DNA of 64,000 nt from Lojkania enalia (lineage: Eukaryota; Ascomycota; Dothideomycetes; Pleosporales): NCBI GenBank assembly GCA_010094045.1, contig ML986628.1, positions 1-64,000 on the forward strand, in the 5' to 3' direction. The notes below the pieces were generated by a model. That model worked only from the letters and a program-made list of their open reading frames with translations, was not told where the DNA came from and did not search any database. Numbering within the stretch: the stretch's first letter is position 1; each line of letters opens with the position of its first letter. This document shows, piece by piece, positions 1 to 13,825 of this stretch. Position numbers and translations under genes: made by a program.

Positions 1-77
<77 letters not shown>
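1..77. repeat. (TAC)n microsatellite
   Basis: An uninterrupted run of about 25 TAC trinucleotides, cut by the left window edge. It is not a telomere (fungal telomeres are TTAGGG) and grades straight into RIP-type AT-rich DNA. Confidence 0.97.
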
Positions 78-3000
78 ATATATATAAAACCCTAGTAAAA
101 TAGTAGTATATTATACTATTATATTAAGTAAACAATTAGACGGTAAGCCTCTATTAGGAAATGGATGCACCTTATTTAGGTAATCTAAACTTCGCTTACG
201 ACCTTTATACTAACTTAAATAGGTAATTAACCTTAATGTCTATAATAAAAAGTCCTCCCTCTACTATTATTTTCTCTCTACTCTTATCCCTCCGTCTATA
301 CCCCCCTCGCCTACGCTAACTACTCTTATTAGGCCTTAGCGAATCTCTTGTAAGGCATTTTTCGGATCCGCCGCCGCCTATTACTATACTTCCTCCTCTC
401 GTCCCTATTATTTCACCCTTATTTAGACTGTACTATCTAGCTTTTTATACTCCGACAATTACAGCTACTAAAACTAATACTTAGCTTATATTAACATGTA
501 TTTAGTAGCCCTCCTACTTCCCATTCTTATGCCCTCGCGCACTTTCTTACTTCTCTTCTTTCTTTGTTGTAAGCGCTCTCTCTTCTTTCCTATAATATAG
601 CTGCGGCTGAAGGGCGAAGCTCGCTACCTGTTATATAGCTATATTAGTATATGGTCTTATAACACCCCTTCCTTTACTCTAGACTTGCTAATAGCATTTA
701 CTATACCTTTTTCTATTCCTATTTTAAGTAAACGAATGTATATCTCTTATACTATTTTCTCAGCCTTAATACGCCTATATTACGCCCGGATCCTTCAGTC
801 GAATATACTAAACCAATCTTTTAGGCGGTAATACGGCTATAAACCTATTTAGGCCGTCCTAACGTCTATATTAGCGCTATAGTTCTAGTAGGATACTCCG
901 CCTTATATAAGGTATACAGTATTACTGTAACATTATAATATAACTAGTAGGGGCCTAATTCTTAGAAGTTAGCAGCTAATAGGCTGGAGATAGCCTTAAG
1001 CGTATTACTAAAGGCGAATAAAGCTCTAAATTCTAATTACTAGACAGTATAAAGTGCTGTTAGTAAAAACTATATATTTATATATTATCTAGTATAGATT
1101 TATTTTATATAAGAAGGTGGTTGAAAATTGAAAAAGAAGCTAGCGATCGGTAGTTTTATCTAAGTAATATAGATTCTTAGACAGCTGAAAGGCACGTATA
1201 ACCCGGTTGTAATAACTATTTGCTAGCTAATTATTAGATAAGCTAGGCTAACTTTTAATATAATATACCTATCTATTCTACTTAGAAGAGTAATACGCGG
1301 TCTTCTCGGAGACGCTAATACTAACGAGCTTTAGATTTATTTATCCTCCCTACAGGGAGCGCCCTTATACTACTTACTATATCTACTATAACTATTTCTA
1401 TAATAGGATGCGGTATTTATATAGGCTATTCTCTAGTAGCGGTATTAACTATAATATATAAAGCAACGATTAGTTTAGAGGGAGCTGCTTCTATTAAACT
1501 CCTTACAATTAGAGAAGTTACTAGATTTCTATACTAAAAATAGCCTCCTCTTACAGCACCTTTTTATTATCCTCTTCTTTTCCTATAAAAATCGTTCTAT
1601 ATATTCCTTAAGCGTGTAAAGCTAAGCTGAAAACTAAGGCCAAATTAACGGCTATAATAAAGATAGTAGAATATAGCCGTTTAGGAGTTAGTTCTAAAGA
1701 TTATAGAGAGTAGTTCTATATTAACAATTTTCTAACACCGGATTTAAATGCATTACACTCTTTTAACCTTAGAGTATATACTCTACCTAGAGCTATAGAT
1801 ACTTCTAGTTTACTAGACTATAGTATTACCTACTTACTAATATTTACAAGCTAATAAAACCGAACTAATATATAGGCGTAGACGCGGTTAGTAGCCTTAG
1901 TACCACCTCTAAACCGGAGAAGCTAGAGTATTACTAGTCTGGTAGGGAATCGCTAGCTAGAAGAGGGATAGGCTATACTACAAGTATTATAAAGATAAAC
2001 TCGGCTCTAAATAGTTTATTTAATAAAAATAGTTTAGGTAAAGATGTAAGTAGAATATAGTACTTATTTACTAAGTTGCAATAGAATTTTCTTTAATTAT
2101 AGAGAGTTACACGGCTGAAAAGTACTATAATATAATATAAGTTAAGTCTAGTAATAGCGTATTAAGCGCCGAAAGATACTATAGTAGATAGAATAGTAAT
2201 CTAGACGCAGCTAGTATACGCACCCTCTTTATAGAAGGTATAGAGGGTATTTATTATAGTAATTAGTATTCCAGCGCCGGTTAATAAGCCTATTTTAACA
2301 TCTTTAGAGCTATTACTAGCGAACGAAAAACTTTTTAATACTAACCTAATAAACGGATTACTATTAACACGTAAATAAATATGCTGTTTATCTAATAATA
2401 TAATAACCCCCTTAATAGAGATGCCGAATACTATATTAGAACCGGAGCTAGAAAACTCTTACTTAGTAAAGCAGCAAAGGCCGTCTGAGTAACGGTTAGA
2501 GAGTCTTATACTTAACTATATACCAATACCCAGTAGCCTAGATTTCCGTTCTAGAGCTAGTAATAAGCCTAGTCCTAACCCTCTTAATAGTAACAGTTAG
2601 AGTAACAGTACTAGAAGCCTAGTTCTATCTCTAAATAACCTCGAGGAAGAGAATAGTAGCGATAGTATATATACTTAGGGAATAGTCGAGGAGCCGTTCT
2701 ATTCTCTAAAACAATCTATTTCTCCTCTTAAAGAAATAGAAGGTAATTAATATATTAATCTGGATTTGGATAGATATATAGAGAAAAGTAATACCAGCGA
2801 TAGTAAAATTAAGAAGAGCTACGAGGACGACCTTAGCTAGGTTACTAACACGTCCTATAAAGCTTTAGTAACAACTTCTTAACAGCGTAAACTGAGCAAC
2901 TGTCTGGTATAAAAGAAGGGGCGTAATCTATTACAAATTAGTCTTAGACTATAAGACCTAAATATAGTATCTATTATAACATTGTAACAAGTATCGTCGT

Positions 3001-3281
3001 CCTAATTACAACACCTGTCTACATCTAGAATAGAGAGGATAATTTAGCCTTACTCCCTATAAAAATCCTATCTAGGAATAAAGGTTGGAGATAAACTTAA
3101 TATTAATAACAGTCCCAGCGATAATATAGCTTACTAAATAGCTAATATTAGTCTTTACCCTATACTATAAGGCTCGTTGGTTATAATAATAGTTATCTAT
3201 TACAGCAAGTTAAAATTACCTTCAAACTTAACAGCACTATACTCTAGTATCCTTAGTAAGGGAGATTAGATTATTCGAATA

Positions 3282-3705
3282 ATCTAGGTATTACTAGACT
3301 TATAGTTATTATTAGAGTATCGATATAGCGATATTATATATACTTGTAGAAGCTTAATACTATATAATACTAACCGGATAAGCAGTTTCTATAGTAATAT
3401 TACTAATTACGGTAGTAACTACCTAGAAGATAACTGGGACGAAGATAACAAGAATAGAGAGGAAGGTATAAGCGAATATAGACCTTATACTACTAGTAGT
3501 AATCTAGGATTTAGTAGAGACGGTATACACTTCTGCTAATGAACGTATAAACTATAGAAAGAGTTGGAAGAACAGTACTTACTCGTATATAAGGATAAAA
3601 TGGCTATAGACTGGGATTAAGTAGTTCTCCACTTCCCAGACTGGTTAGCAGGGGCAGTAAAACTGCGCTACTATATATTATACAAGAAGGATTTATAGGG
3701 CTATT
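3282..3705 (+). pseudogene. Myb/SANT-like protein remnant, RIP-degraded
   Basis: One frame of about 141 codons stays coherent here, broken only by a few TAA/TAG/TGA codons. Its last 50 codons read like a Myb/SANT helix-turn-helix unit: acidic start (KELEEQ), a DWD tryptophan, then VVLHFP and GAVKLRYY, which fit the conserved W-x(n)-W and GR..A.K.RYY pattern of SANT/Myb-like DNA-binding domains. The upstream part is rich in Asn, Ser, Glu and Tyr and low in complexity. The true start is not visible and probably lies well upstream, before 3,000. This could be a host gene caught in RIP or a transposon accessory gene. I cannot choose between them. Confidence 0.4.
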
Positions 3706-4699
3706 AAGATATACTCGATTAAGATATCTACTAAGCTTCTACTAGCCGCAACTAACACCTATATCTATAATAACTGCGGCTCTATTAAGAGTATATCTAG
3801 CTAGGCCTAAAGTAAACTAATTATTTCCTTCACGTTCTAGTTTTAAAGTATTACTATTTTACTTTAATAATCTTAATATCTATTTAGATTCTTTTAATAA
3901 TATTATTCTAGTTTATAATAACGTTACTTTACTATATAATAGTCTCCTTCGGGCTTATAATAAGTTCAATTATTTCTGATAGTATAGTACTTCCTCCTAC
4001 CCCTTCTATAAAACGGGTGCTACTTTTATTAAGGTATGCCGCGGTTTATGCGCTAGCCTATCCTAATTATATAACTACTCTCTGGGTTTAAAAAGACTAC
4101 TAGACTTCTAGAACTCTTATACTTAGCTTTCTTATATACCCTCTAGGCAGCACTAGCAGGGTATTAATAGGATATATTAATAGATACATTTAGGAGTTAA
4201 AGTTACTATTAGAGTCCGGCGTAACTACTAAAATAAACTATTTTCAATTAGTTTTAATAGCTATAGATACTACTAGTCCGGCGCGCGTCTGTATCTACGT
4301 CTATATTATAAACGTACTAGGCAATCCTCTTAACTATATAGTAACGTTAGGTCGAGAGTTTTATAGTAAGATACTTAACCAGCCTTTCTAACTAATACTA
4401 GAACTTTCGGGATACGATTATAATTATATACCTCCCTCCTTTAATTTACTTAATCTAGTATTAATTTAATTTGTCTACGACTTTAATATAATATATAAAC
4501 TTACCAAAGAACAACTGAATAATATTTCCTACTACATCTATCTTATAAGTTAATAATATACTAGTAAGCTATAAGTCTACTATTATTTCTAATACTTAGC
4601 TAGTTAATATCTATTCGTAGAGAGTTTATCTCGCAGAATATCTAGATTAATTAGGCTAAGAAAAGGCGAAGATATATACATAGAGCAAGAGACTAGAGT

Positions 4700-5690
4700 A
4701 GAAAGAGTTGCGTAAAATGCGAAATGCGAAATTACTATACTAGAGAGTTAGAAGAAAGGGGTTAATAAAAAGTAGCAATACAGCCAGGCAGGGCGAAATT
4801 AATTAAGTAAGAGGTACTAAGTAAAAATAGATAAGTCGACGAGATTATTTAACTAAGTAAGGGTAATAGGGGAAGACTTAACCGAGTAGGAATTTTTGGG
4901 GAGATAGATTAGTAAGGTAAGCGGGAAGTTTTGCCTTATTCTATATCAGTTACTTAAACCGAGCCAATTATTTCTATTAGAGAATCTACGGCAAACCTAA
5001 TACTTGAACATATTTATTCTTATATATAGCGAGCTCTCAAACGTTAACTAGATCCACTTCTAATTAGACGAACGTGTAAGACAGCTTAGAGACTAAAAGA
5101 ATAAGGAGGACCAGCAGTTTACCTACAGTAGGTACTAGTAAGATTAAAAGTCTTGCCTAGAATCCAGATGTTAATACTAGCGCCTGTATTAAAGTAAGTA
5201 AAGGATACTATTAAATCGAAATAGAAAAGAAAGTATAAAATTAACAGTGCACTTCTAGGGAAGTATATAAGACTTTTATATAACAAGTTTACATATAAAG
5301 AAGTAAAGGTACTCTACTAGCTATAAATAAAGTATAGTCGCCTTAATAATAACCTAGCATAAATAAAGGTAGCAGAAACAACAGATTGCGAATATAGATA
5401 TAGAAGGGAAATAGCCCAACACTTCCTATTCAAATGTCCTTAATAGATAGAATAACGAAAGTCCTTAATAGAGGTAGTAGGACTCTAGTAGAGAGACCTC
5501 TCTTTCCTCCTAGGCGGAAGAATAGAACAGAAAATAGCAACTAGAGAATACCTGAATAGACTGCTAAAATCCTAGAAACTAAACGTAGAAATTATTAACT
5601 AAACTATATAATTTACTCTAACTATAGAATAGCTTAAATAAATAAATAAGTATCTCTTTAGAAAACTATATAAATCTAGACGATAGTAAG
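4700..5690 (+). mobile_element. 3' end of a Tad-like LINE, RIP-degraded
   Basis: Around 5,370-5,450 one frame reads DCEY, then REIAQHFLFKCP followed by stops. This matches the signature at the C-terminus of fungal non-LTR (Tad/I clade) polyproteins: C-x-C-G, then ETAxHFLFxCP and W..QR. The preceding 200 codons (LLGKY, YKEVKVLY, SRLNNNLA) and the following DLSFLLGG segment fit the region after the RNase H domain. Stops replace Gln and Trp codons. No 5' part was found, so this is a truncated or unrecognisably decayed copy. It is separate from the LINE at 38,940-56,690. Confidence 0.65.
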
Positions 5691-8600
5691 TTAGCTTACT
5701 AATATCCTAAAAGCTAATACTTGAGAAATCGCTCTTAATAGGACTAGAATCTAGTATATATAGTAGGTACGGCACTAATAGATAAATATTAGAGAAGCTA
5801 GAAGTATAGTTAATAAATAGATTAGTATAATAAAGGTAAGGACTAAGAATAAGATAATAGAAATAAGGTGTTCGGAGTTCGTACTACTATATATAAGTTA
5901 AAGTAGCTTATTAGGCCTATAAGCACCCGAGGCGTAAGAATAATTAAATTAGATCTACTTTTAGGTTTACTAGTAATAGAACTAATATTTAGTATATAAG
6001 CCTCGCAATAATACAGCAGCCTATATAGGGTAGGAGCTGCGGGTTTCGCCAGTTTAATAACCCATACTAGCAATACTGCTATTAATTTAATAGCTATACT
6101 CGACAGTTTAAGAAAAGACTATTTATCCCGTATACTACGCTATTAATAAACTCACCAAAAATATAATATATAATAGGCCCCTAAAATACGAAGTAATTAG
6201 CTAATAGAGGAAAAACTAAGAGGATATATTCTAGATCTATTCCCAGGCCTTACAGCTAGGGAACTCCCACGATGCTCTAAGGCTAAATTAATACTAAGTA
6301 TTATTCTATCTACAAGCTATCTTATTCTTATAAGCCTATCTGCAGAAATATTTAATAGTATAATAGTATATAAGACTAGTAAGGGAGTAGGTATAAGTAA
6401 GAACTAATTAACGCCGCATTACTTCTATAGGTATAGAGAGAGTATAAAGCGGGGGTAGGGATAGGAGATTAGGTATAAAGTTTCGTAATTACCTTTAGAG
6501 TTCCTTCTACAGTAAGTACTATTTACCGTATTAAAATAACTTAAAGCCTTCGCTTGCCCCTATATATAATTAAAGCTACTAAAGTAAGAATAAGTAATAC
6601 TTGTCTTTATATAGTATATTCGCATCTATATAGGAACTATCTTTATTACTCTACTTTAATCGTCCCTTAAAATCCATCTCTAATCCCTCTAATAACTAAC
6701 TAAGCACCTTTACCACCTTAACTACATTTATATTATTAATCCAGCAGGGGAGAACCTCTACGTCTACTACTAGAAGAGCTAACTAGAGCGACAACTAAGC
6801 CCTAAATAGTACTAGTAGTATTTTACAACCCTCTCTCCGGAGTTAACTTAAATACGGGCCCTAACAGTTTAAGTTAGTTAGTTATAGTAGTCTCTATTAT
6901 AATTTATACTCTTTAAAGCCAATTATATTAAATAGAGCTTATTATTTAATACTGGAAAATCTTGTTTCTACTATATATTAATTACGTAATACTACTCTAT
7001 ATACTTAATTATCTAACTCCGGATAATTAACTAGCCTGTAAAGTCGTTTTACGGTTAGGTAAACTAGAAATTAAACAACTCTCTATACTTAATAATACTT
7101 CTCGCTATAAAGTATTCTAAGTATAATAATCCTTTACTCTCTCTTTACTAAAGTCTATACTTCTAACTTCTAACTATATATCCCTCTTAACCGCTGTTTA
7201 GGTATCTTTACTTCTAAGCTAGCGTCTTATATCCTTAGCCTATTTATCTAAGCCTCTATACTTTACTATTTACTAGATAAAAAGTAGAAATACGTTTAGG
7301 CTAAAAATTACTATTAGCGTATCTAAAGAGAATATAAAGACAGCTTAGACGTATAATATTACTATTATAGTAAAAATATCTTTTTTCTTAGCATCGTTAA
7401 TAATTATAGTATAAAGTATCGGGGTGATAATATAAGAGAATATAGAGGGCTAAGCTAGGTCGTTATAAAGTATAAGACCTTAGTTTATAAGCTGTTACCA
7501 CTCTATTTATTAATTTTTATAGGTTCTACTTATAGCGCTTAGATTTGATTATATTATAGATTGCTAATAGACTAGAAATAGCTAATGCAAATTATTTTCC
7601 ACCTATTATATAGATCGCGACTATAATTAAAGCGAATAGTATACTAATCGTAAAAAAAGGTGGTAGAGTACTAAGTAGAACAGATACAGCCGCCATACCT
7701 ACGTAAATATGGCGACTATATAACTTAAAGGTAGATATCGTAGCGTATATCTATAGAGTAAGGAAGGAGAAGTTGTAGTTAAGTAGAGGTTTAAACTAGA
7801 GTATTTTAGACCTTTATATATATATATTGGGCTAAAAAGCGGGTAATGTTCTATACTTATCCTTTAGTAGGTGTAGATAATAAGGATTTAGACCCTAGCT
7901 AATAATAGGGTATATAATCTACTATAATATCTCGTATATGCGATAATACGCAGAGAGTACCCTTTTTTTAGCTAGCTTCTAGTTTCTTAAGCCCTTCCTA
8001 GAAACGCTTATATTCTAATTAACAATAATACGCTTTAACTATATAGTAGATTCTATCTTTAAGCGTCTTCCTCTCTTACTTAAATATCTCGCTTACTATA
8101 TTGTAGTAATAATTCTTATTACAGTTTCTGAGTAGGTTTGAGAGAATTAATATTATATCCTCTTTAGTAAAAGTAGAATAAGGGTTTTTCTTATAATATA
8201 CTTATATAGCTTAGTTGATTAGATAATAATAAAATTTGAGAATATCGCTCTAATAATTCTTATAATCCTCCTTAGTTCGATTAAGTAGCAGTTTCCTATT
8301 ATAATCTCCTAAGAGTCTTATAAGGAGAGCCTCTAATTCCTCCTAATTCCAAGGTTAGCGTAATAGCCTTTCTTATTAGTATAGATTAGAAGCCGCTACT
8401 TAATATACCTACTTAACTCCTATCTCTAATTTACGCTCTTGTAGAGGAATAAATAAGATTAGATAGATAGCTAACAGAAGAATTATACGGGAGATGAGTT
8501 TTAAGGTACTCTTCTCCAGATATTTCTCTATATAGTAATAAGAGTAAGTATACTATATAAACCTTATATAAGTTAGATAGCTTTCGGCCTATATTTAGTA

Positions 8601-9819
8601 ACGTGTTTTAAATATAATCCTGGAATTATACGTTTTACAGTATAGATTATAGTAGTAAAGTATAGTACTTTACTAATCTAGTAATAAGAAGTAACTGAAG
8701 AGAATTCAGAGCTCTTAAACTAGTATGCTATATAGTAGGCAGCTAAAGTAAGACTCTTTATCTTAACTTAGGCTATAACTCTACTAATTCTATCTAAACT
8801 TTAGTAACTACTAAAAGAACTATATAGTTGTTAGCAGCTGTTACTACTGGATTATAGGTATACACCTATTCCCCGTTACTTAGTATTACTCTCCTAAGAA
8901 CTAGAAACAGCTAGTTACTTATATTATAGCGGTCTTTAGTATTAATAATATAGGATTAGTTAGACTAGTCTATCTATACTTAATTCTACTATACTATTTA
9001 CTCGGTCTTAAGCTTCTATAAATACCTAAATATAGGGTTAGGAAAATCTTATAAGGAGGGCGGGGACTAAAAACTATTATAAAGTATTTGAGGGACTTTC
9101 TAAATATTATTAAGGGTATTAGAGGGCTGTAATAAAAAGCAAGCGTTTTATAGAGCCCTTTAATAGTAAGAAGGAAAATAATAAATACTATAACAACTCT
9201 ATTATCTATATTATAATCACGAATATATAGTAAGGACCCGGATGGTTTATTATCTTTAGACCAACTATTTTAGGTGTAGCATCGTAGTGCTATATCTAAT
9301 ACAGCTGCACCTACTAGCTATAGCTTCCTCCTTAACTAATTGCTAAAGGTAGGCTAGCATAATATAATTGCTAAGTTAACTAGGGCGTTAGGAACTTTAA
9401 TACTAATAGTAGTTCTTATAACTACCATCGTTTAACGTTATAATACTAGCTTACCTATTATATAATATATTTCTATATCTTCGTCGCATATTATAGCGCC
9501 TTCTAACACGGCTTAAGGCCCCTTTTTCACTTCTCCTCTGCTTCTCCGGCGCCTCTATACTCTATATACTCTCCCTTATCCTTCTTATCGTCTAATCTCG
9601 CGGTTATTCCTACTTCTTTAAACGCGTCTTATTAACAGGCTACTACTAAACAAACCCGAGATTGAGTACTACCGTTATAATACCTTCGTACGAACTTATT
9701 ATAGAAAATTTGGTTTATTACCCGTGCAGTTTAAATAGTTAGGATGTAGTAGGTATAGGTATAATAGAAATAGTCGCTCGCCTTAACGCTGTTATAAAGT
9801 TTATTAGTCTATCTAAGCG

Positions 9820-10470
9820 CCAATTTATCGAGAGAGAAAAATGTGTCTACTAATACCTAGGATACAACTATTACAGAATTCTTCGATATTATAGGAACCT
9901 GGAGGATACTCTTATTCTTTAGTATACCCCTAATAGTTCTATAAGATAATACCTCGCTAATTAAACTAAGCCTATTCTACTTTCCCTACAATTTTACTAG
10001 ATTAAATAGATTACGACCTCTATCGCTTTTATCTACTCAAAAAATATAATATATAGAGATATTTCCTATAATAACATCTTCCTCGACTAAGAGTTTAACG
10101 CAATACTTAGTAACTTTACTAGATCTTCAATCGATAATAAACCGGCCCTTATCTATTATAAGACTAGTTATAAACATCTTAAGGATAAAGATGTTTTAAC
10201 TAGAAGTGAGATTTTTACTCTTAGGTCTACCTTTTATAAGGTTATAATAGGGTTAAAACTATACTAAGGACTTTTAGATTAAGCAATATATAATATATAC
10301 GCTAATAGTAACTTTTTAAGCTTAGTTTTTCTATCTATATACTAGGAAGTAATCGCTTGGTGCTGGGACTAAAATTATAAAGATATAGATAATTTACTTT
10401 AGAATATAGAAACTAAAGGTATAACTTTTACTTAAACTATTTGCTATTTACTAATAATTTCTAGTTTCTG
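9820..10470 (+). pseudogene. Protein kinase-like gene, RIP-degraded
   Basis: A single frame, interrupted only by TAA/TAG codons, reads as a small eukaryotic protein kinase. The catalytic loop is at 10,052-10,090 (YRDIS-NNIFLD in place of HRD-x(4)-N). Downstream come a decayed DFG region (NFT), an activation-segment and APE-like stretch (TSYKHLKDKDV) and a helix F-like segment (SEIFTLRSTFYKVI, matching SD..ALG...YE). The N-lobe is only partly legible (LEDTLIL, then YTPNSS). The pattern of G-to-A and C-to-T change indicates RIP of a once-functional Ser/Thr kinase-like gene. It was probably a member of an amplified small family, because a related remnant lies at 19,870-20,560. Confidence 0.6.
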
Positions 10471-12149
10471 CGAAATCTGGATATATTAGTTAGGTCCAGC
10501 TATCCGCAATCTATCCTAATTCCAAATTCCCTCTTAGTATTACTCTTATTTCCCTACTTATAGTAGTATTATAGGTACAAATTCGCAGGTAACAGAATTA
10601 TAATACTAGATTCTATTACTTTTAGTAAGCATCTAGATAATATAGGTTAATTCTTACTTGCTCGGGTAGGTACTAAAGGTAGTTACCCTTTTACTTTAAT
10701 AAGCCAGTTTGAAGGATTTTATCGTTTAGACCTTTAGCTGGTGTTATATTAGTATAGTAATACCTATTTTTTTTAGCCTTCTTATATTTATCCTAGCTAC
10801 GTTCTGTCTGAATATGTCGCACCTCTACTCTACACCTATTATAATAGAACGACTGATCGAAGTAATAATATATTATATAGTAGACGAGATTTTTATAATT
10901 AAATTAGGGAGATAAGAAAAGTAATATAAGCTAGCTCTCCAGCATTTCTTAGCCCTTTATACTAAATACTACACGGCTGCAATTTAGGCATCCTATATCT
11001 AGCTTCTAGGGAAGTAATTATTCTTATATAGGTAACTAGCTCTATTAGAAAATTTAATATATAATATATACTTTAGCACTCTCCTATAGTACGAGAAATA
11101 AAGCATTATAACGATAGAAAATAGACCCTATTAGAGTTTGTAGAAGTAAAACCTACTATACTAAGATTTAGCCGCCTACTAAACTTATTAGAAGCGTGCT
11201 TCCCTAAAATATGTAATATACTATACTGCGGATTTCTACTATAACTTAAGTTATACTATATTATATAAGCGACCGCTTTAAATACTAGAGTATTAGAGTC
11301 TAGATATTCTATTATCCAAGATCCGGCCCCTACCTTCTTAAGTTGGTTAGGCTGAAATGCCCCTTATATAGATAGTACAACATCCAGTCTTACGTATAGT
11401 TGGCTAATAATAGTAAGTTAAATATGTATATCTCTTCTATAAATACTAATTACTAACGAGTTTCTAGAATTAAGTATATAGAAACTATTAAACAGTATAT
11501 CTAAACTACTTATCTACTATTCTAAATCCTTATACCCGAACACCTATAAGAATATATAGTTAATAAAGGGTTAAGAAAACTTATAAAGAACTTAAAAGAC
11601 TAGTTTAAAGAAAATAGGAGGTTTAAACTAAGAGTTTAATACTTTAACAAATGTGCGACGAGCTTAAAGTTAGGGAAATAAGTTAACAACCTATTTATAA
11701 AGGTAGTCGCGCTCTTTAATATAATATAAGATAAATTAGAGGTAGAAAAAAGTATAGATAAGATCTAGATGTCTTATTAATCGTATTTATAAATACTACC
11801 GTATTAGGGTATAGTAAAAGCTCGTCCCAGAGGAGGCTAGATAATAAATATCTATAAGCAACTTCTCGTCCCTATATAGATTATAGTAAAGTTATCTCTA
11901 TATATTAGAAGTCTTAATTCTAAGAAGGAATTGTTATTTATTCTAGGAAAGGCTATTTATTTTATATCTAATAAATTCGCAGAGATTAGCGACGATATTA
12001 AATTCTTTTTTATATACTAGTAGAAGTATATAGTACCTATTATAAAGTTTACCCTATATCTACCCGTAGTTCTAATATATTTAAATAAGGTATAGTATCT
12101 AGTATAATGTTTACTTGCGTACTAAAGTCCCAAGTCTAACTAGAAAAGT

Positions 12150-12345
12150 TTCTAAGAATAGATAATAACAATCTGTTATTACTAAACGTAGAAAAGTCGG
12201 CGGGCTAAATATTTAATAATAACCTGTTATTACTAAATATAAAGAAGTTGTTAGGCTGAATATTTAATAATAATCCGTTATTTTCAAACGCAGAGAAGTT
12301 GTTAAGCCGAATATTTAATAATAATCCGGTATTACTAAAGGTAGT
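12150..12345. repeat. 51-bp minisatellite A, about 3.7 copies
   Basis: Three full units and a partial one recur every 51 bp with a core of TTTAATAATAA then CGTTATTACTAAA. Because 51 is a multiple of three, the units read as 17-residue repeats. On the minus strand they are rich in Asn, Phe and Leu (NNGLLLNI, then NNF). They may be the repeat domain of a decayed gene. Confidence 0.75.
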
Positions 12346-13620
12346 TAAGTTTCTAGTACTAGAAAATCTCTAGATAAAGTCTAAGGGGTTATTAAACGAT
12401 ATAAAATTTCTAGCAATTATACTATCTACTACTATGTTCTACTCTTAGTTTAAGTTAAATCTCTTAATACCGATGTAAGATTTAGAGGGTATATTTAAGT
12501 AGCAACCTTCTAATAATAAATTGCTACTTTAGACCTGCCCCGCCTCGTTAGGATAATTGTATTATACCTTATAGCTTATTTATTGCAAGGGCCTTTTATA
12601 ATTATTATTATAACTTCTCTTTAATAGTATTATATTATAGTGTACCCTAGACCGCCTTTTTCTCCTTAATAGAAGTAATACTATAATATCCGAAAACGTT
12701 ATAGAAGATTATAAATATAATTAACTATAAGTAGGATTAGTACTAGAGATTAGTAATAGAGGCGGAGAGGGTAGTACTAGGAAGTATTTGGTGTTATCTT
12801 ATTATAAGGATACCTAGGAGCCGTCGGAGCAGCTAAATTAGGTAATAGGACTGTATAATAAACTAACAATACATTTATTACTAATAGTTGTAGACTACTA
12901 GTAGAGGCCTCCTACTATAGTTAGCTTTAACTATTATAATAAAGTTGGATATTTTTTATCCAAGGTGTTACTTTTTTAGTAAGGTTTAGTAGTTTAGAAA
13001 ACTCCGGTAATAGTAAAAGGAAGATAAAACCTAGAACGTCGGTATACTAGATAAACCGCCGCTTACAATATATAAACGCCGAAATAGCTATTATTCCCTT
13101 AATACTCGTCTATTTATAACTTTTAATAGTCGTCGCCTTACAATTATTAGTAGTAGTCTTTAAGTAGTAGTTAAGCAGACGTTTAATAATAATATACTTA
13201 ATTCTACGTAATAGAGCGTGATGTAAAATCTTCAAATTCTTATTAGAGAATCTAAAATTACTTAAGAATATTATAATTTTTCGGTCTTTATTCTAAAGAG
13301 TAGTAGATAAGTTTTTAGTAAGTTTTTAGACTCTTAAGAGTTTATTATCTTTGAGTTGTACTGTTTCCCATTACCTAAATACTAATACTAAGCTTCTTTC
13401 TATAAGTATAGCTTAGAATTAAGCTTAAGAGTTACTAGCATTCTTACTAGTACTATAACAAATATCTAAAAGGCGATAATTTTAATATATAGGGCCAGCT
13501 ATATCTTTTACGTCTTAATATATAAACTGATTAATTTCGACAAGGCAGGAATGTAGCTTTTAAAGTAATAATATACCTTCCTCTAATATTTCTATAAACT
13601 TATCCCGGGTGAGGCAATAC

Positions 13621-13825
13621 TATATAGCTAGTATATTAATAGCTAAGACGTTGCTAGCTATATCTAGGATCTCTATAACTAGTATATTAATAACTAGAAC
13701 GTTGCTGGCTGTATCTAAAACTTCTATAGCTAGTATATTAATAACTAGAACGTTACTAGCTATATCTAGAACCTCTATAGCTAGTATATTAGCAACTAGG
13801 ACGTTGCTAGCTGTATTTTTAGAAG
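13621..13825. repeat. 51-bp minisatellite B, about 4 copies
   Basis: A unit beginning ATAGCTAGTATATTAATAAC repeats about four times with a 51-bp period and scattered transitions. It opens a 99-codon plus-strand frame (17-residue units around ASILITRTLLA), and on the minus strand it also reads as 17-residue units (EVLDTASNVLVINILAI). It has the same period as the minisatellite 1.3 kb to the left. I do not call a gene here. Confidence 0.75.

Noticed and set aside
5843..6073. 76-codon minus-strand frame
   Set aside because: A chance opening in AT-rich RIP DNA with no recognisable sequence.
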